Assembly: GCF_024158745.1 (NCBI RefSeq)
Contig: NZ_JAMZAW010000032.1
Span: 28,739-92,738, forward strand
From: Paenibacillus tyrphae
GTDB lineage: Bacteria > Bacillota > Bacilli > Paenibacillales > NBRC-103111
Direction of reading: 5' to 3'
Length of the DNA stretch: 64,000 nucleotides
Shown here: positions 10,003-19,079 of the stretch, piece by piece
How the letters are laid out: the number at the start of each line of letters is the position of its first letter
Numbering within the stretch: the stretch's first letter is position 1
Translations under genes and position numbers: made by a program
Notes under the pieces: generated by a model
The model's database searches: none
What the model was told of the DNA's origin: nothing
What the model saw: the letters and a program-made list of their open reading frames with translations, nothing else

Positions 10003-10055
10003 TATAATACTGAACTTTTATTCAGTATTATAGGCGATGAGAGAAGTCTTTGCAA
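10003..10055 (-). promoter_or_regulatory. Promoter and TetR operator copy 1
   Basis: On the minus strand, TTGCAA (10055-10050) and TATAAT (10032-10027) are separated by exactly 17 bp. The -10 is one edge of a perfect 12-bp inverted repeat (TATAATACTGAA, 6-bp spacer, TTCAGTATTATA; 10003-10032). Repressor binding here would cover the -10 and start point. Confidence 0.8.
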
Positions 10056-10072
10056 ACCTTATCTTCGTTTCA

Positions 10073-10412
10073 TCAATTACGAAAATATGGATTTCCATGA
10101 ACGTAAGGGTTTGTAGGCACTTTTCGGGTGTCTATCGATTTAGCATCGATAGCCAATACGCTTTTGCCGTCAAAATTACGTTTTTCAATGGTGCCGAGAG
10201 CGACCACATACATATCGTTTTGCCATTGTTCGGGGGTATCGGTTTCTACAAGGATAGCAAGCGGTACGGAGTCGGCGACACAGCACCGCATCGCGAATCT
10301 TCCCACGGCAAATTGGTTTTTATTCATACTGTCGAGACGGTAAACATAACGCAAATGCGATCAAGACCGCAGCTCGAATCGTTCGATGCGCAAACGCGGA
10401 ACTTATTTTCAT
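10073..10412 (-). pseudogene. ycgQ: ycgQ-like (DUF1980/TIGR03943) permease partner, internally deleted
   Basis: A good start (ATG 10412 behind GGAGGCGGGG) opens a frame for about 24 residues, MKISSAFAHRTIRAAVLIAF onward, resembling the first membrane helix of the family. The family's conserved C-terminus (KNQFAVGRFAMRCCVADS to VHGNPYFRN) then continues in another frame. The middle, well over 100 residues in the family, is gone. This is an internal deletion plus frameshift, so the gene should be dead. The family works with a DUF318 permease, whose remnant lies just upstream. Confidence 0.75.
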
Positions 10413-10430
10413 GATTACCCCGCCTCCATG

Positions 10431-11060
10431 TTATAAGTGCATATACAGTTGATCGAAGGCGACAGACCCCAACAGAACAACGACCGCTGAAATGATCAGA
10501 ACCGCAGCGACGGTTTTGAAGCGAAAGACTTTTAGCAGCATCAAAGTGCTTTTGATATCCAGCATGGCGCCAAATACGAGAAAAGCAAGCACTGAACCTA
10601 AACTAAAATCGGGAATGAACGTAGCTCCGACAAAAGAATCCGCTGTGGAGCAAATGGAAAGGACATAGGAAAGCCCCATCATAAACAAATGCGGGGTCCA
10701 GTCCCCATCACTTAACGCAAGAAGCCACTTCTTGCTTACAACGGTTTGCAGCAAAGCTGACGGTAGCGCCCAAAACTAAATATTTGCCTACATCAAACAT
10801 TTCAATGGCAGCATGCTCCAACGTTTCATGCAATTTAGTTTTCCATGCTGCGTTTGGCGCTTTGTCGGAATGCGGGGGCTTGATGTTTTTTTGCCTGCAG
10901 CGGCCTGTTCATTAGCGTTGCTTACTGTATTACGGAGCGCAGAAGCATGTACTCCCCGAGAAGCCCATAGCCCAATGAAGGCCGATGCGGCAAACGCCAG
11001 CACCATGCGGGAGATAGCCATCTCTGGTTGGGCCCGAAAGGCCACGAACGTGGAAAAAGC
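10431..11060 (-). pseudogene. ycgR: ycgR-like (DUF318/ArsP_1) permease, frameshifted and N-terminally truncated
   Basis: Pieces of one permease are spread over several frames. FSTFVAFRAQPEMAISRMVL and a linker occur in one frame, TLEHAAIEMFDVGKYLVLGA in a second, and ALQTVVSKKWLLAL to the end (DFSLGSVLAFLVFGAMLDIK) in a third. The order is correct for the family, but the frames are broken at about 10770 and 10840 and the first helices are missing. The stop is just before the ycgQ ribosome site, keeping the normal ycgR-ycgQ order. Confidence 0.75.
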
Positions 11061-11276
11061 CCTCTTTTCCTTTACAAAAACATTACCTCTATTTAATCTC
11101 ACAAAAACAAAATACAAATAAAATGCAATCAAACAATTATAAAAGCAACTAATTAATATGTTTTTATATTGTTTTATAGTTAAAGGAGGGAATGCCTATC
11201 TAAGTCATCCGTACGAGCACACATGAAGCTATTTACATCAATCCATCATTCAAGCTTGTAAAAAGGAGGACTTCAC

Positions 11277-13880
11277 TTGTTGAAAACCAAGAAATTTGTA
11301 TCCGCATTCCTGGCTTGCACCATAGCAACTTCTGTTGTTAGTTCAGCAGGAGCAGGCTCTATACCGGCAGCGATCGCAGCAGCTACAGTCGACACGCCGG
11401 TCGTTTCCGTACCCGCAGGACGCTATGAGCAATCTGTTACCGTTGCGCTTAGCTCCACCACATCAGGTGCCGACATCTATTACACGTTGGACGGGACCAT
11501 GCCTGACGAAACAAGCCTTAAGTTTAACGGAACGCCGATTGTCCTTACGGAGTCGACGAATATCTCAGTGATCGCCTTGAAAGACGGCGTCTGGAGTAAA
11601 CCCGCCACATACGGCTACATCATCAAAACAACCGAAAAACCGCTGCTGAAATTCGCTGCGATGTCGGATATCCATGTCGGTCCCGGCACGGATGCTGAGA
11701 ATGCCAAGACACGCGCAAGGTATGCCAGCAATTTCGATGTTCTTTCTTCCATCTTTCCCAATCCGGATGCCATAGTTATCGCAGGCGACATCATCAATGA
11801 CAACGGCAATGGCAAAGGGCCGGATCATCAGTTTGCACGCGATGTTCTGCAAGAACAATTGGCACGCAAAAATTGGTCGGGCATGCCCGTTCAGATTGCG
11901 ATCGGCAACCATGACGCAAGCGTAGCCGAAGTGAAAAACTATTACCCGGCGGAATGGTTTACTGATCAGCCGAATGGCTATTACGAGAAAACAATCGGCG
12001 GCTATTCGTTTTTCTTTTTGAACGGGAACAATTATAACGACGACACAGGACAAAGAAACTGGCTGAAGGGTCGGCTCGCAGCAATAACAGCCGATCCGGC
12101 GAATCTGAATAAGCCTATCTTCATTACTTTGCATCATCCCGTGTCCGGCACCGCCATGGACGGCCAGCAAGGAAGCAATCAGAACCTGTATACGGATTTG
12201 AAGGATTATCCGCAAGTCATGGTTTTATCCGGCCATTCGCATTTGAATATTAACGATGATCGTTCGATCTATCAGAAAGATTTTACCGCTATCAATCTTG
12301 GATCCATGTCATACATCGAGGTAGATCATGGCTATTCCGCTGTAACGGAGGAAGGATTGATGGATGGGCGATTCGAATTCCCTGTCAACCAATCCCAACT
12401 CATTGAGGTTTACAAGGACCGTGTAGAGATTGAACGCGTGGAGTATAACGGAGATCCAGGCTCTATCTATCTGGGTGGCGTATGGCAAGGCAATAATTCC
12501 CCAACACCTTATAACAGTGCCGGTGCATTAGCGGGAAAAAAATGGGTAGTGAAATTAACAGGCAATACGAAGGATGAAATAAAAAGCAATTTCACGTATA
12601 CCTCAAGCAACCGCAACAAAACGGCACCGCAATTCCCGGCGAACCCCGACCTTAAAGTGTTGCCGGGTTCGAATAACGTGCCGATGCTCTCATTCAAGCA
12701 AGCCAAGGACGATCAATCCGTGCATCATTATGAAATCAAAGTGTATAACCATCGTACGGCAGAAGTCGCAAAGTCGTACAATGTTTTATCGGACTTTTAC
12801 TTCTCTCCGATTCCGAACAAAATGAATATCCCGATAGCGGGTCTGAGCCCGGCTACGTCCTACGTCCTTACCATAGCGGCAGTGGATGCTTACGGCAACA
12901 AAAGCGAGCCTTTGCAGACTTACTTACGAACGGAAGGCACGGCACCGGAATTGACGCCGATCGATCCTAGTACGATGTGGAAGCAGCTTGTGTCCGACAT
13001 GAAATTTGACAGCAATTTGAATGATGATGCTGCCGGTGCAACAGGTCTGGCCACCTCTGCCGGTAATGTCACTTATGTGGCAGGCAGATCCGGACATGCG
13101 GCCAGCATTGCGGCCGGCAATGCCAATTATATCGATCTTGGAGACAGATCCGACTTGAAGTTCGGTAATGGCGATTTCACCGTATCGTTCTGGCACACCG
13201 GCAATTTGGCAGGCGATCAGACGGTAATCTCTAACAAAGACTGGAATTCCGGTAAGAATGCCGGATGGTATATTGGGCCTGCGACTACGAACAACATGAC
13301 GCTTAACATGGCAGACGGCACCAATCGTATCGATTATTCGGCTCAAAGTGTAGGGACAGAATGGCACCACTTCACCATATCCGTAGACAGGACGAACAAG
13401 ACGGCCACCACTTACGTCGACGGTGTCATGAAGGCGACCAAAGATATCACCGCACTGGGTACGTCCAGTATGGATACTCCTTATCACGTCATCATCGGTG
13501 CAGACGGTAATAAAGGAAACGGCGGAGCAACCGTTACGCTAGACGACTTAAAGATATGGAAGCGCGCCCTATCCGCCACGGAAGCCAAAGCGTTATCCGA
13601 TTCGTACCAGTCGACGACTTTGTACAACTTTAATCAATTGACAGCTAAAATTCAGGAAGCTGAACAATTCACTGCGTATGTCAAAGGAACTACAGGATTA
13701 TCACTTCCCGTACAGGCACAAAATGAACTGAAGACTCGACTTGCTAACGCTAAGGTTATTACTTCAGGCGACAGCGCTGCTGCGAGCCTATCTCGATTTG
13801 ATGTGGGCTTTGCAAACTGCCCGGAATGGCATCATCTATACTTTCATTCCAAAAACGGCTTTCTCTATCCATTCTTTTAG
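11277..13880 (+). CDS. SLH-anchored metallophosphoesterase, N-terminal part (frameshifted)
   Basis: It starts at TTG 11277 (or TTG 11280) behind AAAAGGAGGA. Residues 1-36 are a signal peptide. Residues ~40-118 are a chitobiase-like beta domain (DIYYTLDGTMPDE). Residues ~121-400 are a calcineurin-type phosphoesterase with all metal motifs: SDIHVG, AGDIIND, GNHD, HHP and GHSH. Residues ~455-551 are FN3-like, and ~570-775 are a LamG/concanavalin-like fold. A FIVAR-like linker follows. Near 13790-13805 the homologous reading moves from frame 3 to frame 1 (ALQTARNGI continues the linker), so this frame ends early at 13880. It may be a true mutation or a sequencing error. The joined protein would be about 1760 residues, exported and bound to the cell wall. 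Confidence 0.85.
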   Translation: MLKTKKFVSAFLACTIATSVVSSAGAGSIPAAIAAATVDTPVVSVPAGRYEQSVTVALSSTTSGADIYYTLDGTMPDETSLKFNGTPIVLTESTNISVIALKDGVWSKPATYGYIIKTTEKPLLKFAAMSDIHVGPGTDAENAKTRARYASNFDVLSSIFPNPDAIVIAGDIINDNGNGKGPDHQFARDVLQEQLARKNWSGMPVQIAIGNHDASVAEVKNYYPAEWFTDQPNGYYEKTIGGYSFFFLNGNNYNDDTGQRNWLKGRLAAITADPANLNKPIFITLHHPVSGTAMDGQQGSNQNLYTDLKDYPQVMVLSGHSHLNINDDRSIYQKDFTAINLGSMSYIEVDHGYSAVTEEGLMDGRFEFPVNQSQLIEVYKDRVEIERVEYNGDPGSIYLGGVWQGNNSPTPYNSAGALAGKKWVVKLTGNTKDEIKSNFTYTSSNRNKTAPQFPANPDLKVLPGSNNVPMLSFKQAKDDQSVHHYEIKVYNHRTAEVAKSYNVLSDFYFSPIPNKMNIPIAGLSPATSYVLTIAAVDAYGNKSEPLQTYLRTEGTAPELTPIDPSTMWKQLVSDMKFDSNLNDDAAGATGLATSAGNVTYVAGRSGHAASIAAGNANYIDLGDRSDLKFGNGDFTVSFWHTGNLAGDQTVISNKDWNSGKNAGWYIGPATTNNMTLNMADGTNRIDYSAQSVGTEWHHFTISVDRTNKTATTYVDGVMKATKDITALGTSSMDTPYHVIIGADGNKGNGGATVTLDDLKIWKRALSATEAKALSDSYQSTTLYNFNQLTAKIQEAEQFTAYVKGTTGLSLPVQAQNELKTRLANAKVITSGDSAAASLSRFDVGFANCPEWHHLYFHSKNGFLYPFF

Positions 13881-16560
13881 CTCTTATGCAGACAATGAGA
13901 ACGCTGTTGCCAGCAACATCCTGGACGGTCAAGAAACAACCATCTGGCACTCTAAATGGGAAGCGCCCGCTGCACCATTCCCGCACTGGGTCATTATCGA
14001 TATGGAGAGCACGTATAAACTGAATGGTATTCAGAGAAAGAGCCGACCTAACCAAAGTGCAATGGAATTTCCGAAAACATTCGAATTGTACGCGTCCGAT
14101 AACCCGGCCGACTTAAACGATCCTGCTTTCTTGAGCAATGCGGCCAACAAAGCCTCCGGCACGTTTGGGAAAACTTGGACAGGCAACGTATATACAGACT
14201 TTGTCTCTTTGGATAAGGCTGTGCAGGGCCGCTACGTAAAATTCGTAGTTACCGGAACCTACAATACGGATCCATCCAAAACATTTACAAGCATGAGCGA
14301 GATCGATTTTACCGGTGATAAGGTTGCAAGCGGGAACGCGAACCTGACGGATCTGAAAATTAACGGAGTCTCGGTAGACGGCTTCACACCGAATACATTG
14401 GAGTATTCGCTGAACGTTCCGAATACCGTGACGAATGCGAAAGTTACCTTTACGACTTCAGAACCTCAGGCAACGGTAGTAGTCAATGGCGGCTCCAACC
14501 TTCAGGCTGGCAATAACGTTGTGACAGTGAACATAACAGCACCGAACGGAAACGTCAGATCGTATGTCATCAATCTGAACCGCGCCGACATATCGCCTGC
14601 TTCTTTAAGTGATTTGCGCGTTAACGGGGTGACGTTGAGCGGTTTCGCATGGGATAAGTTTGACTATTCATTATCGGTACCGTATGAGACCACGGTGACA
14701 AGCATAACTTATTCAACAGCAAGTCCTACTTCAACCGTGGCGGTTACAGGCGGAGATAAATTAATTGTCGGTAAAAATACGGTTACGGTTACGGTAACAG
14801 CTCAAGACGGGACTAAGAGCATTTATAGCATCGTGATTACCAGACAGCCTCAGGGGCTATCGTCCGACAGTTCCTTGCTCGATCTGCGCGTAAACGGAAA
14901 GACGTTGGATGGATTCGCTTCAGACAAGCTCAATTATTCATTGTCGGTACCGTATGAGACTACGGTGACAAGCATAACTTACTCAGCAGCAATTCCAGCT
15001 GCAACCGTTGTGATTGCCGGTGGCGATAAATTAATTGTCGGAGTAAATACGGTTACGGTTACGGTAACCGCTCAAGACGGAACCAAGAGTATTTATAGCA
15101 TCGCGATAACCAGACAACCTCAAGCGCTATCGTCCAACGCTAATCTGCTTGATTTGCGTGTCAATCATATCACATTGAACGGATTCGCACCGGACAAGCT
15201 GAGTTATACGGTTGATGTCTCCTATGGCACAACGGTAGCGGCGGTGACTTATTCCGCCGAGCATGCCACATCCCGAGTCGTTGTTACTGGCGGCAGCAAC
15301 CTGCTTGTCGGCTCGAATCGTATCTCTGTCCTTGTCACTGCACAGGACGGAACGACTAAAGAATATGTGATACTGGTTCATCGATTGCCAGATTCGTCGG
15401 GGTCATCAGAATCGTCTCCTTCATCTCCAACGGCAGTAGTACCGCCAAAGAAGCCGGAGTTGCCGGGTAACTCAGCTGTGATCAAGGACGAAGACCTGCA
15501 AAAGAACTCTGCATCCATATCCGTCGCACTGACGGAAGGACAGAATCGCATTATCATTCCAATCGCGCAGGTAGATCAGCTTAATGGGCGTCCATTACAT
15601 GTCCAGGCACACGATGTAAAACTGATCGTTCCTGCTGATCTGTTGAAATCCGCAACCAGCTTGCTGCCATCTGTTGACGACTCCGCTGCGATTACGGTGA
15701 AAATTGAACCGGTCTCAGCAGAACAAGCGAACCGGACATTAAAAGAAGCGAGCAGCAAGGATAACGGTCTTTATACGCTGGGCGGAAAGGTATTCGACCT
15801 CGCGATCTTCGTGACCGATGCAGCCGGGAAGCAGTATGAAATGAGTGAGTTGAAAAAGCCTGTATCCATTACATTCCCGATTCCCGTTGGAATGAATCCG
15901 AGGCTGGCCGGTATCTATAAGATTCTGGATAACGGAAGTCTTACGTACTTGGGCGGAACGCTTACAAACCGCAATACCGCAATTGAAGTCGGAATTGACC
16001 GTCTCGGCCATTACGCAGTCCTTTCATTGGAAAAAAATTATAGTGATGTAACACGCATGCATTGGGCCTACTCGACGATTCAAGAACTGTCCGCCCGGCA
16101 TATCGTGAACGGAGTGACGAACTCGAGCTTTGCACCAGCCCAAGATGTTTCCCGTGCTGAGTTTGCATCGCTTCTCGTACGGATACTTCATCTCAAGTCT
16201 TCCGAGACGGCTTCATTCGGTGACGTGGCTGGAAACGCATGGTATGCCAAGGAAGTATCCGCCGCTTATAAAGCAGGCATTATCACAGGTGATTCCCGGC
16301 AAATGTTCGAACCGAATCGAAGCATTACCAGAGAAGAGATGGCCATTATGCTTGTCCGCGCTTATGAATATCGAACGGGTGTAAAATTAGAAAAAGCTTC
16401 AACGGAAATCTCTGATGCTTCAATGGTCAGCGATTGGGCTTTGCCTTATGTTAATAGTGCAATCAAAGCGAAGCTGTTGACGGGACGCCAAGAAGGGCTG
16501 TTCGTACCGGCTGAACACACGACACGGGCAGAAGCGGCTCAGCGGTTTACAACTTATTGA
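13741..16560 (+). CDS. SLH-anchored metallophosphoesterase, C-terminal part (continuation after frameshift)
   Basis: This is the continuation of the preceding gene. Real homology begins near 13800 and there is no ribosome site of its own. The first domain (~13850-14330) is a discoidin/F5-8C fold (SNILDGQETTIWHSKWE, YVKFVVTGTY). Four cadherin-like beta-sandwich repeats follow (14341-15378), then a linker with an all-beta domain. Three SLH domains lie at ~16036-16557 (DVTRMHWAYSTIQELSARHI, FGDVAGNAWYAKEVSAAYKA, MVSDWALPYVNSAIKA). SLH domains bind pyruvylated wall polymer in Paenibacillus-type cells. If the shift is real, a secreted enzyme lacking its wall anchor would be made. Confidence 0.85.
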   Translation: MLTLRLLLQATALLRAYLDLMWALQTARNGIIYTFIPKTAFSIHSFSSYADNENAVASNILDGQETTIWHSKWEAPAAPFPHWVIIDMESTYKLNGIQRKSRPNQSAMEFPKTFELYASDNPADLNDPAFLSNAANKASGTFGKTWTGNVYTDFVSLDKAVQGRYVKFVVTGTYNTDPSKTFTSMSEIDFTGDKVASGNANLTDLKINGVSVDGFTPNTLEYSLNVPNTVTNAKVTFTTSEPQATVVVNGGSNLQAGNNVVTVNITAPNGNVRSYVINLNRADISPASLSDLRVNGVTLSGFAWDKFDYSLSVPYETTVTSITYSTASPTSTVAVTGGDKLIVGKNTVTVTVTAQDGTKSIYSIVITRQPQGLSSDSSLLDLRVNGKTLDGFASDKLNYSLSVPYETTVTSITYSAAIPAATVVIAGGDKLIVGVNTVTVTVTAQDGTKSIYSIAITRQPQALSSNANLLDLRVNHITLNGFAPDKLSYTVDVSYGTTVAAVTYSAEHATSRVVVTGGSNLLVGSNRISVLVTAQDGTTKEYVILVHRLPDSSGSSESSPSSPTAVVPPKKPELPGNSAVIKDEDLQKNSASISVALTEGQNRIIIPIAQVDQLNGRPLHVQAHDVKLIVPADLLKSATSLLPSVDDSAAITVKIEPVSAEQANRTLKEASSKDNGLYTLGGKVFDLAIFVTDAAGKQYEMSELKKPVSITFPIPVGMNPRLAGIYKILDNGSLTYLGGTLTNRNTAIEVGIDRLGHYAVLSLEKNYSDVTRMHWAYSTIQELSARHIVNGVTNSSFAPAQDVSRAEFASLLVRILHLKSSETASFGDVAGNAWYAKEVSAAYKAGIITGDSRQMFEPNRSITREEMAIMLVRAYEYRTGVKLEKASTEISDASMVSDWALPYVNSAIKAKLLTGRQEGLFVPAEHTTRAEAAQRFTTY
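14341..15378 (+). repeat. Four tandem cadherin-like repeat units
   Basis: Units begin near 14341, 14602, 14872 and 15142, with periods of about 261, 270 and 270 bp. Each has the pattern L-x-DLRVNG-x-x-L-x-GF near its start and NTVTVTVTAQDGTKSIY near its end. Units 2 and 3 are nearly identical in DNA around 14677 and 14947 (CCGTATGAGAC and onward), which suggests recent duplication. Confidence 0.8.
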
Positions 16561-16654
16561 AATAAAAAGAACCCCCCCTCAAAGTGGTGCCTTGGCTTCA
16601 AAGCGGATTCAGGTACTTTGCGGGGATCCCCGAAATTAAAACTTCTATAAAGTT

Positions 16655-16692
16655 GATCGCCAACCAGCTGTAGGAGAGGCTGGCTGGCGATC
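16655..16692. terminator. Long hairpin between convergent genes
   Basis: GATCGCCAACCAGC (16655-16668) pairs with GCTGGCTGGCGATC (16679-16692) with one mismatch and a 10-nt loop. It sits between the ends of the convergent SLH gene and the sigK 3' half, where a terminator is expected. There is no clear T-run on either strand, so the role is uncertain. Confidence 0.4.
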
Positions 16693-16789
16693 TTCTGCAC
16701 ATCGAGTGGCCCCGCCCGCCTTCGCCCCCAATCGAACAGCAACAAAGTATTGCATAGAGGTCTGCCAACAAGGCAAGCTATTACCGTGT

Positions 16790-17179
16790 TTATCTCTTCG
16801 CCTTATAAAACTCATGATACAGCTTCATGAGAGCTCTTTTCTCAATCCTAGACACATAACTTCGCGATATGCCTAACTCCTTCGCAATTTCCCGCTGAGT
16901 CCGCTCTTCTCCACCATGCTCTAGTCCGAACCGCCCTACAACGACTTCTTTTTCGCGGTCGTCGAGAATATCCAGATTTTTATAAATCTTGCTCTTCTCG
17001 ATCTTGAGCTGCACTTTATCCACCACCTCGTCGGAGTCCGTGCCGAGGATATCGATCAACGTGATTTCATTTCCCTCCTTATCCGTCCCAATCGGATCGT
17101 GCAGCGATACGTCCTTGCGCGTCTTTTTCAGCGAACGAAGATGCATCAGAATTTCGATTTTAATGTCATTAGTGATCAT
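16790..17179 (-). CDS. sigK: Sigma-K 3' half (SpoIIIC-like, regions 3-4)
   Basis: This encodes the C-terminal half of the late mother-cell sigma factor. From ILMHLRSLKKTRKDVSLHDP on it follows SigK closely, through region 4 (REKEVVVGRFGLEHG, TQREIAKELGISRSYVSRIE). The native part begins at 17155. The 24 bp upstream to ATG 17179 belong to the inserted element and have no ribosome site, so the half is probably silent until joined to the 5' half at 59249-59602. The recombinase gene ends 19 bp upstream on the same strand. With the 5' half it gives 233 residues, against about 241 in B. subtilis. Confidence 0.93.
   Translation of the reverse strand: MITNDIKIEILMHLRSLKKTRKDVSLHDPIGTDKEGNEITLIDILGTDSDEVVDKVQLKIEKSKIYKNLDILDDREKEVVVGRFGLEHGGEERTQREIAKELGISRSYVSRIEKRALMKLYHEFYKAKR
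17139..17172. mobile_element. Recombination site at the 3'-half end of the sigK element
   Basis: Read on the plus strand, this is chromosomal GATGCATCAGAATT, then core TC (17154-17155), then element arm GATTTTAATGTCATTAG (17156-17172). The same TC core occurs at 59265-59266. The element arms of the two ends are near-perfect inverted repeats of one another (15 of 17). The core was placed by requiring an intact sigK after excision and by this symmetry. Confidence 0.8.
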
Positions 17180-17198
17180 GTTCTCAAGAAAAAAGCAT

Positions 17199-18704
17199 CT
17201 AAAACGTGTAAATCTCTACAGAGTCTTCGTAAACCCTGATCTCCCTCACGACCTGCCGGATTAAATCACGCTTCTCATCAAAGGTAAGCTCCTCTTGACC
17301 TTTCGATAAATAATATTGAACAGCCTCCATCATCACATTCATGTTGTATTCTGTATTATGGGTATTGTTTAATAAGTTCGTCAATTCAAGCAACTGATTG
17401 TTTAATGATTCTTCCCTCTGCGTTAACTCCTTCAATTCTTGTCTTATATCCTCTTCTGCAATACCATCTTCACTGGCAGCAAAAAGTTTGATCAATTTTT
17501 TTCGAGCGTTTTTTGTCTTCTCAATTTCTTTTTCAATCCTGGCAATTTCTCCTGCTTCAAAAGGCTCTTTAGTTTTTTCTTGTTGCAATGCCGCGGCTAT
17601 CTCATTGGGATTATTTAACCAGGATGCGACCTGTTCCCAAACTTGCTCCTCGATCATTTGAGCTTTAACCCTTCTACCGCAACCTTTTGCTTTTGCACCA
17701 GCTGTATTTTTTATATCTGTATATTCAGGGACTTTTTTGCCCCAATTGTTTGAAAGCCTTCCAGTCATCGTATTACCACAGTCACCACATCTTAAAAGAC
17801 CACTCAGCAAATAAGGATGTTTGCTTTTCTGTGCCCATCTGCGACGTGATTCAGACAATAGCCTCTGAGCATGTTCAAATTGTGATTCGTCGATAATCGC
17901 TGGGCAAGGTATTAAAATCCACTCATTCCTTGGCCTCTCCTTCATTGGAACCTTTTCTTCCTCTTTACGGTGCTTGTTTCCAAGCATACCTTCCGTATTC
18001 CAGCGATTTTGATAAAACTCACCAATGTAGGCTCTATTCATAATAATCTGTCTAACAACTTGACGATGCCATACCTGTGCTCCTCGCTTGGTTGGGACAT
18101 TTTTACTTGTTAAGTATAATGCAATTCCGTTGAGCCCTTGTACCATCGTATTGGGCTGAGTAAACAAATCAAAAATTAAACTGACGATTGCAGCTTCGTC
18201 TTCATCAACAATGAATCGCTCTGACTCTTTATCATACCTGTAACCATATACTTGAAAATCGCGTAACACTTTCCCTTGCCGTGCTTTTTCTCTTCTCCCG
18301 CGACTCATACGTTCATTAATTTTCGACTTTTCAAACTCGGCAATTGCTCCGCGCATAGAATAAAATAAATTACCTTCTGGAGTTTTAGAATATTCACCAT
18401 TAACAAAAACAAGCTCAATTCCTCGTCTATCAAACTCATCCGTTATAATTAATTGATTCATCAACTTGCGTGACAAGCGGTCGGGGTCTAGACAAATAAT
18501 TTTTGAGATAATACCTTCTCTTACGTCTTCACGTAGTTTGGTTAATGCTGGTCGATCCAAAAACTCGCCGGAAACTCCGTCATCTATATATTCTTTAACC
18601 TTATTGGTCCCCGCCTTCAGTTGGCACTGACGAACCTGATCGTTCAGGCTGAATCCATGTTTTGCTTGTTCTTCTGTACTGACCCTGGCGTATATCGCGA
18701 TCAT
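17199..18704 (-). CDS. Large serine recombinase (SpoIVCA-type, sigK element excisionase)
   Basis: A 501-residue protein starting at ATG 18704 behind GGAGGGAG. Residues 1-140 are the resolvase catalytic domain with nucleophile Ser9 in YARVSTEEQ and downstream DPDRLSRKL. Residues ~160-265 are the recombinase domain, followed by a zinc ribbon (LLRCGDCGNTM, GCGRRV at ~310-350) and a coiled-coil region (~380-470). The size and order are those of large serine integrases. Its place beside the split sigK makes it the enzyme that should excise the element. It reads toward the sigK 3' half with no terminator between. In B. subtilis the homologue sits beside the sigK 5' half, so the position here is reversed. 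Expression in the mother cell is presumed by analogy. Confidence 0.93.
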   Translation of the reverse strand: MIAIYARVSTEEQAKHGFSLNDQVRQCQLKAGTNKVKEYIDDGVSGEFLDRPALTKLREDVREGIISKIICLDPDRLSRKLMNQLIITDEFDRRGIELVFVNGEYSKTPEGNLFYSMRGAIAEFEKSKINERMSRGRREKARQGKVLRDFQVYGYRYDKESERFIVDEDEAAIVSLIFDLFTQPNTMVQGLNGIALYLTSKNVPTKRGAQVWHRQVVRQIIMNRAYIGEFYQNRWNTEGMLGNKHRKEEEKVPMKERPRNEWILIPCPAIIDESQFEHAQRLLSESRRRWAQKSKHPYLLSGLLRCGDCGNTMTGRLSNNWGKKVPEYTDIKNTAGAKAKGCGRRVKAQMIEEQVWEQVASWLNNPNEIAAALQQEKTKEPFEAGEIARIEKEIEKTKNARKKLIKLFAASEDGIAEEDIRQELKELTQREESLNNQLLELTNLLNNTHNTEYNMNVMMEAVQYYLSKGQEELTFDEKRDLIRQVVREIRVYEDSVEIYTF

Positions 18705-18795
18705 GTTTCTCCCTCCTGAACTTCTCTAGGAGATAATCATAACAGGCAATGCGGATCTTGTCATTAGACTCACCTGTGATAAACTTTACATGCAC
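18601..18795 (-). CDS. Small protein overlapping the recombinase start
   Basis: A 64-residue frame, GTG start at 18795, 7 nt after AGGAGGGG. The first ~30 residues (HVKFITGESNDKIRIACYDY and on) lie before the recombinase start; the remainder overlaps it in another frame. I do not recognise a family. Its strong ribosome site and placement suggest translational coupling to the recombinase; a directionality-factor role is possible but unsupported. Confidence 0.45.
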   Translation of the reverse strand: MHVKFITGESNDKIRIACYDYLLEKFRREKHDRDIRQGQYRRTSKTWIQPERSGSSVPTEGGDQ

Positions 18796-18939
18796 CCGGC
18801 ATCCCCTCCTAATGGAGGTTATGCGGATACGGCTTGGACAGTTGATAAAAAAATGATCTTAAACATGTCACAAAACCTTGAAAGGCGTAAGCTGTTCAAG
18901 GTTCAGGACTGGACATACTTTAAATTGTGTCATATTCTA

Positions 18940-19048
18940 TCTTTCTAAATGGGATACAGGAAATGGGAGTTTAACCTACCATCTGCGATAATCCGTTGTA
19001 TATCTAGCATACAACAGATTCTCACTATAACTAATCTAATCGCTCCAG
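18940..19048. repeat. Direct repeat copy 1 flanking the helicase gene
   Basis: About 109 bp closely matching 22058-22166 in the same orientation, including identical blocks ACCTACCATCTGCGAT and CACTATAACTAATC. Inside, GTTGTAT-N7-ATACAAC forms a hairpin in this copy only. It lies about 145 bp upstream of the recombinase operon and just after the helicase stop. Confidence 0.8.
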
Positions 19049-19079
19049 TTGTCGGTTACATTAAAAATTGTTTAAAAAA

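Noticed and set aside
11194..11205. Three-codon leader (ATG CCT ATC TAA) with strong ribosome site upstream of the SLH gene
   Set aside because: It is too short to call and there is no attenuator structure that would give it a role.
16554..16745. Minus-strand 63-codon frame after the SLH gene
   Set aside because: No ribosome site and no recognisable domain; it spans the hairpin and the end of the SLH gene.
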